Source of the DNA: Theristus sp. LFF4_11
Lineage: Eukaryota > Nematoda > Chromadorea > Monhysterida > Xyalidae
Assembly (NCBI GenBank): GCA_030248135.1
Contig: JASANC010001988.1
Location: forward strand, 1 to 64,000
Length of the DNA stretch: 64,000 bases
Direction of reading: 5' to 3'
Below are positions 40,774-52,682 of the stretch, one piece after another. Below the pieces are notes generated by a model. The model did no database searches, had not been told where the DNA came from, and saw nothing but the letters and a program-made list of their open reading frames with translations. Every line of letters begins with the position of its first letter. Position 1 is the stretch's first letter. Both the position numbers and the translations under genes were made by a program.

Positions 40774-41385
40774 GGTTGTTAAACAGAAATCGAAATTAAA
40801 AAAAAGTGATTAAAAACAAAAATGCCGATCAAAAAAAATCGAAATTTTTTTCTTTAATATGCTCTGAAAACCTCAATTTTGGCACAATTTTTCGAAAGTT
40901 CAACAAAAAAGTTCAAATATTACCTCGTAAAACCTTTAGCAGTCGATTTTAGACCGTTTTACCGACTGATTTCAGGCTTCAACAACATCTGCGATGAAGT
41001 TTTTGAGCGTCCCAAAGGTTGGCTTATCATTTCCGATGCAGATAAGGATAAGGTGACGATTCGCCTTGCAATCTGAATTCTGAGCGTCCGAGCTACTCCG
41101 TTTGCAAGCGTTACGTTGTCTGGTTGCTGTTTCGTGTCGTGTCGTCGCGACATCATCAGAATTGATCGAATTTCAAGCCGGTATGTGTGTTTTCATTTGG
41201 ACTGGGGACAATTAGTGACGTTTTGGGGGTCAAAACACAAAAAGAAGATGGTAACGGTTTGGAAAAGGGGTAAATGATGTCACCAAAACAAAATATGGAA
41301 AGTTCCGCCATGCGGGAGTCATTCAGGAGGCACTTGCACATCAAATGTGGTTCTTCGAACTCCCTTGTTGATTTAGCCGTGATGC
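40774..41385. mobile_element. Family A copy, one end missing
   Basis: Starts with a clean TAGGGTTGTTAAAC end and follows the family to about 41385 (CTCCCTTGTTGATTTAGC), where the A/T-rich terminal part is lost. Same orientation as the copy at 131. Confidence 0.7.
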
Positions 41386-41408
41386 ATCATTATTAAAAGA
41401 GGTGCATG

Positions 41409-42349
41409 CATAGTTGTTCTAGGGGAAGGGGCTTGGGGGGGCGCCCCCCCCCCTCAAAAAATTTTCGAGTCTATCTCTATCAGACAGTTTTTTCGGCTCA
41501 GCTATTATTTATCTAAAAAAATTTCTCAGCCAGCTATCTACCGTATTACCTCTATTAAACCCCCATGGGGGTTTATTTCTTCAGCGACTTCTGGGGGTGG
41601 GGGTTTATTTTTGGGGGGGGGGGGATTATTTTTGGGGGGGGGGTTTATTTGGAAACCATTTTTAGGGGTGGGCAAAATGGCAAAAATACCTTCCATGGCA
41701 GGAAGGAAGTCGCAGAAACTTCTACTTTTCACAGAGATTTCCTTTGGTAACAGCCTTTTGTAATGAAATTACCGCCAACTCATCCCTTTGGGGCCTTTGG
41801 TAGCACAATTTCACCAATGTCACTGCATTCAGCCACTGAATTCGCTAGGTATGTGTTTCAAACAGGTTTCTAATAAACCCCCATGGGGGTTTATTTTTTT
41901 GGGGGGGGGGATTATTTGGAAACTTGTCGAGGGGGGGGGGGTTTATTGTTGGGGGGGGGGGTTTAATTTGGGGGGGGGGGGTAATAGAGGTAATACGGTA
42001 TCTGAAAATTTTTGTCTTCGAAGACATAAAATGAGTCAATTTTTTACCAAAATTGACCATTTTTGCTCGTAATTCTTGAAAATTTCGCTAATTTTAAGTA
42101 AAATACACGTTTATACTTGATTTTTAGTGTATTTTTAGCTTTATTTTGCTGTTTTTATAGCTTTTTAGCGTTTTAGCTATCTATCTATTAAATTTCAAAA
42201 TTTTGACCGCCCCCCCCCCCCAAAGTCACATGGCCCCCCCCCCCGCCCCCCCCCCCCCAAAAATTTCCTGCTATCTATCTATCTGGAAAATTTGCTCCAG
42301 CTATCTATATCGGCCCCCCCCCCAACCCCTCGGCTCTGGAACAACTATG
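41409..42349. mobile_element. Family D hAT-like element, target duplication GGTGCATG, with nested insertion
   Basis: Begins CATAGTTGTTCTAGGGG and ends CTCTGGAACAACTATG, an inverted pair of about 14 bp. Perfect 8-bp repeats GGTGCATG flank it at 41401-41408 and 42350-42357. The inside has C/G homopolymer runs and CTATCTATC repeats. Another element (41540-41999) sits in it. A second family D copy starts at 63897. Confidence 0.88.
41540..41999 (+). mobile_element. Poly-G-run element with ACCGTATTACC ends, copy 1
   Basis: Inverted ends ACCGTATTACCTCTATTA and its inverse; possible 4-bp target repeat ATCT on both sides. The palindrome AAACCCCCATGGGGGTTT occurs twice inside, near 41557 and 41873. 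Several runs of 9-13 G separate TTTATTT words. A 460-bp element with no coding capacity, nested in the family D element. Confidence 0.8.
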
Positions 42350-42484
42350 GGTGCATGTACAGTGGCGGTGGCCCCTGCCCTTTAACACAGGAAAGAAAAA
42401 AATGCAAAAACTAAATTGATCATTTTCACCTTATCAAAAAGGCTTGGCTTAGGATTAGGTTTAGAATTAGGAACCTACAACGAC

Positions 42485-43197
42485 TAGAGATGTAACGGTC
42501 AAAAAAAATTTTTTTAAATTTTTTTTAAAGTAAAAAAAATGAGCATTTTTATTAAAAATTTTTGAAATTTTTTCTTTAATGTGCCTTGAAAATGCCGTTT
42601 TTGGCATAATTTTTCGAAAGTTCAACAAAAATTTTCTTTGACTTTACCTTGTCACTCAGTCTTCAACGCTGCAAGGTGGTATTCTGGATCGATTTATCGA
42701 CTGTTTTCAGCCTTGGTGAGTGATGATCGACTCGCGCATTGAAGTACTTGAGCGTCGCAAAGGCTAGTTCGTTCAACAAATTCCGATGCCGCTAAGGTGA
42801 GATAGAAGCAGAGAACTCACATTTATGCATCGTTTTTCAGGATCTCGAAAGGTCGAAATTGCACTGTCTGCCACTGCAAGCGTAACTTCGTTGGTTGCTC
42901 GTTGCTGTTTCGCCTCGTGTCGTCAGCATGATCACACCGGTTTGTTGTTGAACTTGTTTCCGTGTTATTTGAAGTGAATTGAGAGGCAAAACACGAGACG
43001 TGATGTCGTCGTCGGTGGGAAAATGGGGTCGCCGAAACCAAGTCTGAAATTTTCACCCTCCTCCCATATGAGTGGGGGTCATATGGTAAGTCGGTGGCTC
43101 CTCAGATAATGATATTCGGACTCCCTGAAAAATTCTGAACAACTTTGATTAAAAAAAATTTTTTTAAGAAAAAAATAGATTTTTTTTGACATCTCTA
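42485..43197. mobile_element. Family B hAT-like element, copy 2, target duplication ACAACGAC
   Basis: Inverse orientation to the copy at 692. Ends TAGAGATGT and ACATCTCTA. Perfect 8-bp repeats ACAACGAC at 42477-42484 and 43198-43205. Its open frame on the minus strand (42823-43056) matches the frame of copy 1 with one extra Arg codon and one substitution at the end. Confidence 0.88.
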
Positions 43198-43205
43198 ACA
43201 ACGAC

Positions 43206-43645
43206 TCATTGCAAGCAACCTCTGATCAGAAATCAAAAAAATCACTTGTAGTATGTATACAAATCGATTTAGCACAACTTTGATTTATTAAATCAATATT
43301 TTTGAACAAAAACAAAAATGACGATTTTTTGTTTTTTTTTACAATTCTAGTTACCCCCCATGCGAAATCGCCAAAAATCGGGCTCGACCCCTGCTGCCCT
43401 GCAACAACCCAAGCCTAGTACGCATACCGCGTACGTTTTAGTTATGTAGCTTTGGTGAAAAATTTTTTTTTTCAGGTGAACGCTGTTTGATCAAATTTGA
43501 CGGCTTATTGCTGATTCGGTTTGCTGAACCGTAAAACAACCTCAACAAACCAACAGAAATATTACTAAGAAGAATTTTTGGCCAATTACAACATCGGGTA
43601 TTTCATTGGTGACCATTATTTTCCGTCGAAGTCTGTCCGCTGAGC
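43206..43645. other. Upstream region of the SPOP-like gene
   Basis: Carries a decayed family A end (TTTAGCACAACTTTGATTT near 43266). A strong acceptor (T-run then CAG at about 43475) lies 170 bp before the ATG and suggests a 5' UTR intron or trans-splice site. Confidence 0.45.
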
Positions 43646-46600
43646 ATGGATGTGCCCGCTGAGCCATCCAACAACAAGAACAATGAGTCGCCGCCGTCTC
43701 TGCCGAGGCCCGTGAACAGCTCGAGCCCCCCGGCGGCGTCCAACGGCGGCCCGGCAACTGCGAACGCTGAGCCACAGACAATCTGCAACACCGCCAGTGA
43801 AACGTCAATGGAAACGATCAAGTTTCAGCACATCTGGAAGATCGAGCATTTCACTGTCCAGCAGGAACTAAGTCAAGTCGGCGAAGCGCTCGAATCGAGG
43901 TTCGTTATGCAGTGTGGTGCATCTGGTGGATTGGACGTTCTAGCTCGGCACGTTTAAGCTTTGTTGCCTCTCCGACGATATTCCGTGGTGCTCGAGCTCG
44001 GGGGTTACATGAGACAACATTTTTGCATCCAAGTCAAGTGCACGAGTCACCAATTGAAGCACTGCTGGGGTTGGCCAATGGTGAAAAAACGGTATGATCT
44101 TTTATTTTGGTACCGAAACTCAATGCACGCAGCTTAAACAGTTTTTTAAAATTAAAGCTATTTAAATTTTTCAAAGTGATCCGCCCTTCAAATAGGGCCG
44201 AGTCACTTAGGCGACTTTGAATTGCCACATAAAAATTAAAACAAGTTTTCTTTCGCAGTCGAAGAACCTCAAAAATTGCCATTATTTTTGCGCAGTTTTA
44301 AGAAATTTGACTTGAGAAAACAAGGAAAACGCTTTTTTGTTTTTTTTTCAACGTGTTAGTCGGCAAGGGCAAATTGTAAACCGAGTTGTCTTTGTAAAAG
44401 TATGTGCAGTTGAACTCTGTAAATTATGGTTGATTGGTTCACGTGATCACGTGAGATGCATATGAGCATGACAGACTTCACCGTGCTCATCAGCCAATCA
44501 GCTGATAGCCTATAAATTTAGTGTTCGACTGTATTTTCAGAAATTTCGTTTCGATTTTCTATGCGGCCGTGGTGTAGAAATGATCTATCGATTTTGAATT
44601 ACACGGGCTGGTGTTTCTCGTTTTTTCTCCGCAAGAAACGGTAGAAATCAAACTGATTTGAAAAATACGGGTTTTCTGTCAACCCTCAGCACAGCGCTTG
44701 ACATAACAAGTGTCCTAGTTTTTCGACGATTTTTTTCATTTTATTATTTCTCAAACAAAAACGCAGATTCATTATTTTCAGTCCGTTTGGAACGGAAGAC
44801 AGCAACTATAAATTCCGGTTGAAGCTGTTCCCATGCGGCAAGGACGAGGAGTGTCGCGGCTACCTGTCGTTGTTCCTGCAAATTCACAGTCAGTCCATTC
44901 ATTTTTTTCATTTTTCTAAATGTATCTTTTTGTTCACTTTCATTGCTTCATTCACACGTTTCGTGGGCTGCGGTGAGTTTTTCTGAAACTGCGTGGAAGC
45001 GTTCGAGTTTTGCAGATTATGTGGGCGCGTGACTTATTTAAAGTCGTACGTAGCATAGCATGATTATTTTGATTACTTCTTCAGGTGATCAATTCAAAAG
45101 TGCAAGTCAGTGAAATTTTTATCGAGTGCGTAGTCGCAAAGTGCTAAGTTGCAAAAGTTTTTTCAAAGGTTTGAAAAACAGAATTCGCCATTCGCGCGGC
45201 GGGGGTATCAACGTTATATACTGTAGTCGACCGATCTCACAGCTAATCAGCTCATTTGATCTGAATTCATTGAACTTCCTTTATCGAAATCGATATCGCC
45301 TGTTTCAAACCGTGAAAGCATAACTGATGATGCGGAAAATAACTTGACTCATTGCTTATCTCGTCTTCAGTGTGCCAGTCTAGTTAGTTTGGTTGGTGGT
45401 TAGAGCGCACAAATGCTAACGGCAATGCCTCTCTGTCCTGTCATGATCTATCGATCGTCCTTTTATTTGCTCACGTTTCCTTTCCGTCAGGTGCATTGCA
45501 CGTTTATGTGCTACGTACGACCGAACAAAGTCATAAAAACAGGTAGGTTTTCGTGGCCATGGCAGGCCCACACATGAAAAAACACTGCCAATCTCCTTGT
45601 TCCGTGGTCTGCGTTTATTTGACAGCAAGTTTACATGACTAAACAGGTAAGTTGCCATGGTAAGTTCTGGCGCAGAAATGCGGCGTGGCTTGTTGTTTTA
45701 CCATCCAAAGCCCAAACAAACAAAATTTGGTTTCGACCGTACAAACACCAAAAGTCTAAGAAAGCAAACAACACAACACAAAAGTATTTAGGTCTGGTGT
45801 GAAAAATCTGTTGTTTGAGTGTCAATGTTCAAAGTTGTGTGCTTGTTGTGATTAATGAGCACAAAGAGAATATTGATTTGCATTGCGGTAAAAGTCTGTT
45901 CTCTTTTCCTCTTTAGAGTGGCATGAATGTATCAAATATCCAATCGATTTCTTTGAACTCTCAGAATGCACAGATTCAGTGTTACGGGGGGGGAGTAATT
46001 GAGACAGGAACAAATTTTCAGTTGAACACTCAAAATAAACACCTAGCGCTGGTTCAGTGGCTTCGTTAACTTTTGAAAATCCTCCGTGGAATTTGGTCAA
46101 AAAAGTTTTCAGTCGCAATGTGGCAACTGTGTTCTGATACAACTAAAATGCGTAGCTTATTTTTGTTGTGTCCTGCAAATGGCAATCACGCTGGCGGACA
46201 CTTGCTTGCAACAAACAAAATCTAGTTTGTTTGCAATAATTCGCTTGTTTCTCCATTTGATCAGTATCACCAAAACACAACACAGAAAAAATATTGTGAA
46301 ATAAACAAGCACATGTGGGCATTGTGTGTCTGTGGTAAGAAGTCCGGCAAAGGAAACTATTTTGATAAGAGTCCTGTTCTAGACTGTTCTATATCAAGAT
46401 GAAGTGCAGTTGGAACTGGTGGGTCGTGGTTGTCACGTGTGGTGCTACATGATATTTTTCGATAAAAAGTCAGTCGTTTGCGTATAAAGAACAATATGGT
46501 TAGCTTAAGTTAGGTTGAAATGTAAACGCAACTGCAAGAACAATTTTTAACAAACAATCGAGGTGATCACAAGTTCAACTATTGACAATAGAATCAGTAA

Positions 46601-49600
46601 ACCACCGAAAACCATGCCCCATATGCATAAGTACATGCCAAGCTGCAACGAACGGTCTTGAATGAATGACGTTTAGTTTGCTCCAATGAAACTCTTGCTG
46701 ATGTGCAACGGAACTGAAATATCTTGAAAATGCACCACCTTATCCAAGCAGCCATCTTTGAAAATGTTGCTGCAGCGCTTCAGATCACCCCAGCAGTAGC
46801 TCAGATCAACGCACGCCTTTCTTTTTGTGTCTTGACAACATGACAGTGGAATTGTGCACTAAAACAAAAAGCAACCGCTGAAGTGTGTGTCAGTAAGTTA
46901 TGAAACAGTGTGCAACTCACATTGTGGCCAGTGATCTTCCTGCAGTACCACTTCCAGTTTGGCTGTCGAATGCGTAAACCAAGATCGAACGGTTCTTTTG
47001 TGCCACAGCAACCAAGAAACTGCAATAAAATTGTGCTGTTTCATAAAAAAACTAGAAAGCGAAAATATTAATTGTTTGAATTAATAAAAAAGGGGTGAAG
47101 TTAGCTTTTCACTTGGTGAATGTGCAGGCTGTCGGGTAGTTGATTTTCTTTGTAGTCGATGTAATAGTCGTGCAGTGCGTCTGAGATTGCTTCATTCTTC
47201 TCGCAACCCAATGTTGCTACGTACACTGTGAAATCAGTCATTGGTTTTCAAATGGAATATTCGCAGCACCATGCAACACAGGAATAGTGTTCAAGCAACG
47301 CAATAGTTGTTACTGCAGTAGCCAGCGAGTGCCACAAAGAGCACCATGAACGCCGTGCACAGCAGGCCGTAGAACGTCTTGATGTGTTTGAAGTCGAACA
47401 GAATGGCCGTGATGCCCATCAGCTGCGCGAACACGCCGACCGAGCAAATGATCATCACCACTGTTGGCAAGCTCGACATTTTCTGTGATTGACGTGAACC
47501 ACAGAGTGGCATGGTTTCAAGAGCGCTTGTTTGCACCCTGCTTGCAATGAACCTTTATCTGCAGTATTTCGAGTATGTCGTGTCTGTTGACGACCACTAT
47601 TGCACTGAACGCCAACAGCGTGCCAAACAACGCCAACTTCACCAACATAAACATGATCATCGTCATTTTCGCACACACGCTCGTTTTTTCTCGTTCCATT
47701 ATCTTCTCCATTGTCACCTTTGCCACTAAACGAGCGGAGTTGCTTCAGATATTTTCACTACAATTTTCTCATATAACCGGTTTTCCATGCCAGTTTAGCA
47801 AGCATGGACGCGCATGGCGTAGATGGCGCAGATGGACACATCTCCAACGAACAACTCCAGGACACACAGCAAACAGCAAAGTAAACTGCTACTGCGCACA
47901 CCACAATACCTGCTGAGGCTGAATGTTTTGACTTCTGTTCGCTCGAAGACACCGATGCCGTCAGTGATGTAAATCGAACTGATGACTGTTTTGGTTGCTG
48001 AGAGGTCACTGGTGACGAAGGGCGTTCTGGTGGTGCCGGTGGTGGTGGTGGTGGGGATGCTTGTGGCGGCCTGACGGCAACTGGCATCGACGGTGACACT
48101 GGCGTGGGCATCGTTGGTGGCGACGGTGTTTGCGGCCGCGGTTGCATGAACGTTTTTGGCGGCTCCATCTCGATGTCGTCGTCCTCCGGCTCCGGCCACG
48201 ACCATGTCGATGTCTGCGGACTGGCCTCGCTGGCGAACACTGGCGCCACCGGCTCTTGTGTTTGCTCGGTTGCCGTTGCCGGCGACGCCGAATACGAACT
48301 GTCCGTCAGTCGGGTGTTGCGACGGCGAATCTGTGCGTCATCGGGAACCCGCTTGTCTGACATCGTCCATCGCTCACTGGCCTCGTCCATTCTTCGAGGT
48401 GTCACTGAAAAAACGCTGTGCTCAACATCATCAGACCGCATTGCTTTCGTCTGAATTCGTTCTCTTTTCAGGTAGGTCATCATAGTGGAATGGGAAACGT
48501 TGTTTTAGTTTCTTGCTGTTTTGCAATAGTTCGTTTTCTAGACCTGCTTTCAGGTCATTTAGAATCGTCATCGCTTGATTTTCAAGGAATGTCATGAATA
48601 ACCGAAGCACATTTCTCCTTGACAATCAGGCGATTCATAGGTTAATTCACTGTCATTGAACGGACACAGAGACAGGGTTTAGTGTTGTTGCGTGACGTTT
48701 TATTTTTTATGCTTTTGAAATGATGTTTTCATAATAAAACTTGCAGATAGTGCGTGGTCAGTTAAGTTTTGTTGATTGACGTTAGCCAACTGTTCCGCTG
48801 ATGACGAGACGAGGCAAGTTGACAGAGCACGAACGCAGGCCAATAGAGCCGTTAAAGCGGTTGTGGGCCGGGTCGAACAAGCTTGCTGCTGGTTGGTCTG
48901 ATGGTCTTGGCTTGACTGCTATAAAACAGCAATCGGCGAAAGATGGATGACGATGATTGTATCACTGACGACAGACCTTTTTACCCATCGGTACTGAAAA
49001 CGAATGTATTGTAAAAGGATACTATGGTGTTCAAGGGTGCATTTGATGTACTTTTCTACCTTTAGCAAAGCTCATTGACTGCATTATTTGATGGTTGGTG
49101 AAAGCGCTTTGTCTCAGAAGTTTCAAGCCGATTCGTGAAGCGTGGGAGCTGCAGCCCATAGCAGCTTGTTCACGACGAGGGAGGGGGCCAGGACTGCAGT
49201 GGCCGAGGATTCTAGTTGGTATCGCGATGGCACAGAGTTGTTTTGTTGGTGTTTGTTGTTCGCAAGAAGTAATTCGCCGCTTGAATTATTGATTTCATGG
49301 TTGCATGATGGGTACCATGGCTGCTTCAGTGGCCAAAAATGTAATCACCACTCGTCGTTGACAGTGGTTGACTGTTGCTTGCGATGCGACCTGCTCACTT
49401 ACTTCCTAATTGTTGTTCCATCCCATTTGCGGAGACGCAGTTTCGGTTCGATTTCACCGCGTAACGTCGATTCCATGTTGTACAAGAATTGTTGTTCATG
49501 GAACCGTTTTTAAATCTTGTAAAAATGTTTTTTATATTTCATTTGATTAGCTGCTTTGGCTTACTAAACAACATTTTTAAATCACAAACCTTGCGTTGGA

Positions 49601-52600
49601 AGATTGTTCACAACGTAACAAACAGTCAATCAGCTGATACCAAAAAATACGGCCAGACAACGTCCACTCATGATGCGCTTTTAACTGTGGATCGATCGGT
49701 AATCTTTATTTGACAGTTGTGAAGCTGATGACGCACTTTTGTCGACTGTAGCAAGACTGAAAGTGAAACAAAAGTAGAGACTTTTGAAGAACAAGGAAGT
49801 AAATCGAGCCTTTTTTTACTTCAGAATGTCCATTGCCGAAGCTGCGGTTTCGTGTGAACTTTTACATTGAGACGACCGATGGTCCGCGCGGTTGCGCACT
49901 GAATCGCAATGTCGTTATCATTAACAAAGGTGGCATTGTTACAGCGTCAAAGTTCTTCTCGATGGAAACGCTCAAGGTAAGCGAACAATAGCATTTTATT
50001 GTTTTTTTCTAAAGTACATTGAACCTTTGCTGGTTGAACCTAATTCGGCAGGCAACAAGCAACCAATCAGCAAATAGAGAAGAAACTCCAGTGTACACAC
50101 AACTACTCACAATTATTTCGGCCACTTTGCAACGTATAACCGGTGTATATTGTACGTCAGTCACGACAATCGAGGTTCGTGCCGAACGACCAGTTGACGA
50201 TCGGCGTTGAGCTGACGGTTTTTGGCGAGCAGATCAGCCGAGAGGTCTCGGTTGAAGAGAAGACCGTTGAGTTGCTGCCCGCTCGAGCAACGCCCGATTC
50301 GCCCGGAACGCTCGGTCTGTTTGCGAGATTCGACAGTTTTTCGCTGTCATTCAACGTCAGCTGATTCATTGGTGGCATTCAGTCTGTGCGCTGAGATTGC
50401 GCAGTTAGTGTACTCAATTTTCCAACACGTAAATTGCACCATTCTACGTTTTCGACAGCAACGATGCACAATATGTTTCGCATTTGCAGCGTCCGACATG
50501 TGCAACTTGTTCTCGTCGATGCCGTGCACGGACATAGTGCTGCACGTGCAACAGCGGCAATTCGAAGCGCACAGGGCACTGCTGATGGCACGGTCGCCTG
50601 TGTTCGCGGCCATGTTCGGACACGCACACACGGTCGAGGCACAGACCAGAGAGGTGCACGATTTCAATGCAAAGTGACACACAACGCAACGCTGCCGTTT
50701 GTGACTGTGCTTGTGTTGCTGCAGGCCACCATCGAGGACGTGACGCCTGGCGCGGTGGAGTCGATGCTGGAGTTCATGTACACGGACAAGTGCACGGCGA
50801 TCGAGAGCAGGGCGGCGGACGTGCTCGCTGCTGCTGACAAGTAAACGGCCACATGCGCACGGCTCGTGGGCACACGTTGAGTCTGTGTGCTCGTTGCTGA
50901 TTGGCTGAATTTGATGCTGAATCTGTGTGTGTGCGCTTGTCGCACCACTTTCAAAATAGAAATTCAACTCAGTCCAGTGGTTTCACTATCTTAGTCATCA
51001 AAAAGCCAGAGTTTGAGACCAAACTGTGCTTGTTGCTGCTGTCAGATATTGCGTGACACGGCTAAAGCTGATGTGCGAGCAGCAGCTGTGCAGCGATCTG
51101 TCCGTCGAGAACGTGTGCGTGCGCCTGCGCGTCGCCGACTCGTATGCGGCTGCACACCTGCGTGCGAGAGCGTTGACGGTGCTCGCACACAGCAAACAGC
51201 AAGTGCTCACCAGCGAGGTTGGTCGTCCGTGCACTGCATTGCACCTTGCCGCAAGTGCACCACGTTCCACCAGTCCGTCGCTCAATGACGCTCGGTGCAC
51301 ACGTGTTTCATCAACTTTTTCGTCAGAGTATCCTGCATTTCGCTAAATAGAATGGATGATGAAATGTTTCATTTTTACGTCATCTGTGTTAGTTCTGCGA
51401 CTCAATCCGTTTGCAGAGGTGGATAGTAAATTAGTTCCATGCTTGATGTTGCAATACAAAGTTGCCAAGGTGATAGAGTCGTGTCTCAGGGGCTTGGGCC
51501 ACTTCACCAATTTTGAATTCTTGCATAAATCTGCTTTTCAATCTACCGTATTACCTCTATTAACCCCCCCCCCAAAATTAAACCCCCCCAAAATAAACCC
51601 CCACCCCCTCGACAAGTTTCCAAATAATCCCCCCCCCCAAAATAATCCCCCATGGGGATTATTGAAACCTGTTTGAAACACATACCCAGCGAATTCAGTG
51701 GCTGGTTGCAGTGAAAATGATGAAATTGTGCTACCAAAGGCCCCAAATGGATGAGTTAATAGTAATTTCATTACAAAAGGCTGTTGTAAAAGGAAATTTC
51801 TATGTAGAATAGAAGTTTCTGCGACTTCCTTCCTGCCATGGAAGGTATTTTTGCCATTTTGCCCACTCCTAAAAATGGTTTCCAAATACCCCCCCCCCAA
51901 AATAAAGCCCCCCCCCCAAAATAAACCCCCACCCCCAGAAGTCGCTGAAGAAATAAACCCCCATGGGGGTTTATTAGAGGTAATACGGTGTGCGCGCATT
52001 GAGTCGCAGAAGCAAAAGAAAGGGCAGTATTATCACTTTTTTGATTCTGCGGTTCAATGCGTGTGCAAACGCGTAAAAAGAAAACTAGTTTCATACTTTG
52101 GGGCGATCCAAAATAGACAGTGACCCGGCCCAATCGGAGACTCAGACCACTTTGCCAATTTTGAATTCCCGCGTCATGCGTGAAACAGTTCACCAATCTG
52201 TGCACACATTGAGTCTCGGGCACACACCAAAAGAAAAAACTCATCTCTACCACCGAGGTGCAAGTCGTGAGTGACTGCAGGATTGGTGCGAGCTTGAACG
52301 CGAGTGCCCACTGCTGGCGGCGACCGTCCTGAAGCAGCTGATGACCGGCACCGCCGGCGAGAGCAGCTCCACGAGCAGCACAGTGCTCTCGCAGTCGTGC
52401 TCGCAGAGGAGCGCCGTGTCGTTGTGCAGCCAGTCGAGCAGCAGTGCGCAGCAGCGCCTCTCGCCCTTCCAAGTGCACAGCTCTCCGCACATGGGCGCCG
52501 GCGTGCCGAATCTGCCGTGGATTTCGACGAACAGCAGCGGTTGCAGCTCCAGTGGCGACAGTGCGCAAGCGACCACGACGGGCGTCACGAACGCAAGTGC

Positions 52601-52682
52601 GATCGCTCAGAAGCGCTCCATCGCGACCAACACGCACGAGAACGTGCTGATGCTGGTGGCGAAACGTGCCAAGCGACACTGA
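43646..52682 (+). CDS. SPOP-like MATH-BTB adaptor of cullin-3 ubiquitin ligase
   Basis: Exons: 43646-43899, 44782-44888, 49825-49976, 50161-50314, 50490-50653, 50725-50840, 51046-51217, 52281-52682; 506 residues against 374 in human SPOP. In that family the MATH domain binds substrate degrons and the BTB domain binds cullin-3. After a Pro/Ser/Asn-rich start of about 55 residues comes MATH (IWKIEHFTVQQEL, DEECRGYLSLFLQIHKCP), then BTB and BACK parts (TDIVLHVQQRQFEAHRALL, SPVFAAMF, LEFMYTDK, AADKYCVTRLKLMCEQQL, DLSVENV). The C-terminal tail is Ser-rich and ends KRAKRH, comparable to the nuclear signal at the end of SPOP. Residues of the MATH cleft differ from human SPOP, so the substrates may differ. 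Intron 2 (4.9 kb) contains an antisense tetraspanin gene; intron 7 contains a poly-G element. Confidence 0.9.
44889..46546. other. Left part of SPOP-like intron 2
   Basis: AT-rich with short open frames on both strands and no recognised family. A tRNA-like A box near 45393 has no B box. Confidence 0.4.
46547..48483 (-). CDS. Tetraspanin with long proline-rich N-terminal extension
   Basis: Exons in transcription order: 48483-47910, 47725-47553, 47482-47314, 47225-47113, 47019-46921, 46858-46739, 46642-46547; up to 447 residues. Four membrane spans: MFMLVKLALFGTLLAFSAIV, the VVMIICSVGVFAQLMGI span, the LLCTAFMVLFVALAGYC span, and WGMVFGGLLILLSIVELVI at the end. The large extracellular loop has the signature CCG (FLGCCGTK), then PLSCC and a final GC, so four tetraspanin disulfide cysteines plus others are present. 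Tetraspanins organise membrane microdomains with integrins and receptors. Before span 1 lies an unusual cytoplasmic stretch of about 160-190 residues rich in Pro, Ser and Thr. The first exon is open to 48483, but an acceptor-like TTTTTTCAG near 48405 would favour the Met at 48390. The whole gene lies in intron 2 of the SPOP-like gene on the other strand. Confidence 0.85.
48484..49824. other. Remainder of SPOP-like intron 2
   Basis: Between the tetraspanin 5' end and exon 3 of the SPOP-like gene. No conserved coding signal. It should hold the tetraspanin promoter. Confidence 0.4.
51545..51989 (-). mobile_element. Poly-G-run element with ACCGTATTACC ends, copy 2
   Basis: Full-length inverse copy of the element at 41540-41999, including the ends, both palindromic AAACCCC(C)ATGGGG modules and the unique middle (GCCATGGAAGGTATTTTTGC). 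It lies in intron 7 of the SPOP-like gene. The left flank is ATCT and the right GTGC, so no target duplication is kept. Homopolymer lengths differ from copy 1, as expected for slippage. Confidence 0.8.

Noticed and set aside
45385..45425. A-box-like TGGTGGTTAGAGCGC
   Set aside because: No T arm or B box follows within tRNA distance.
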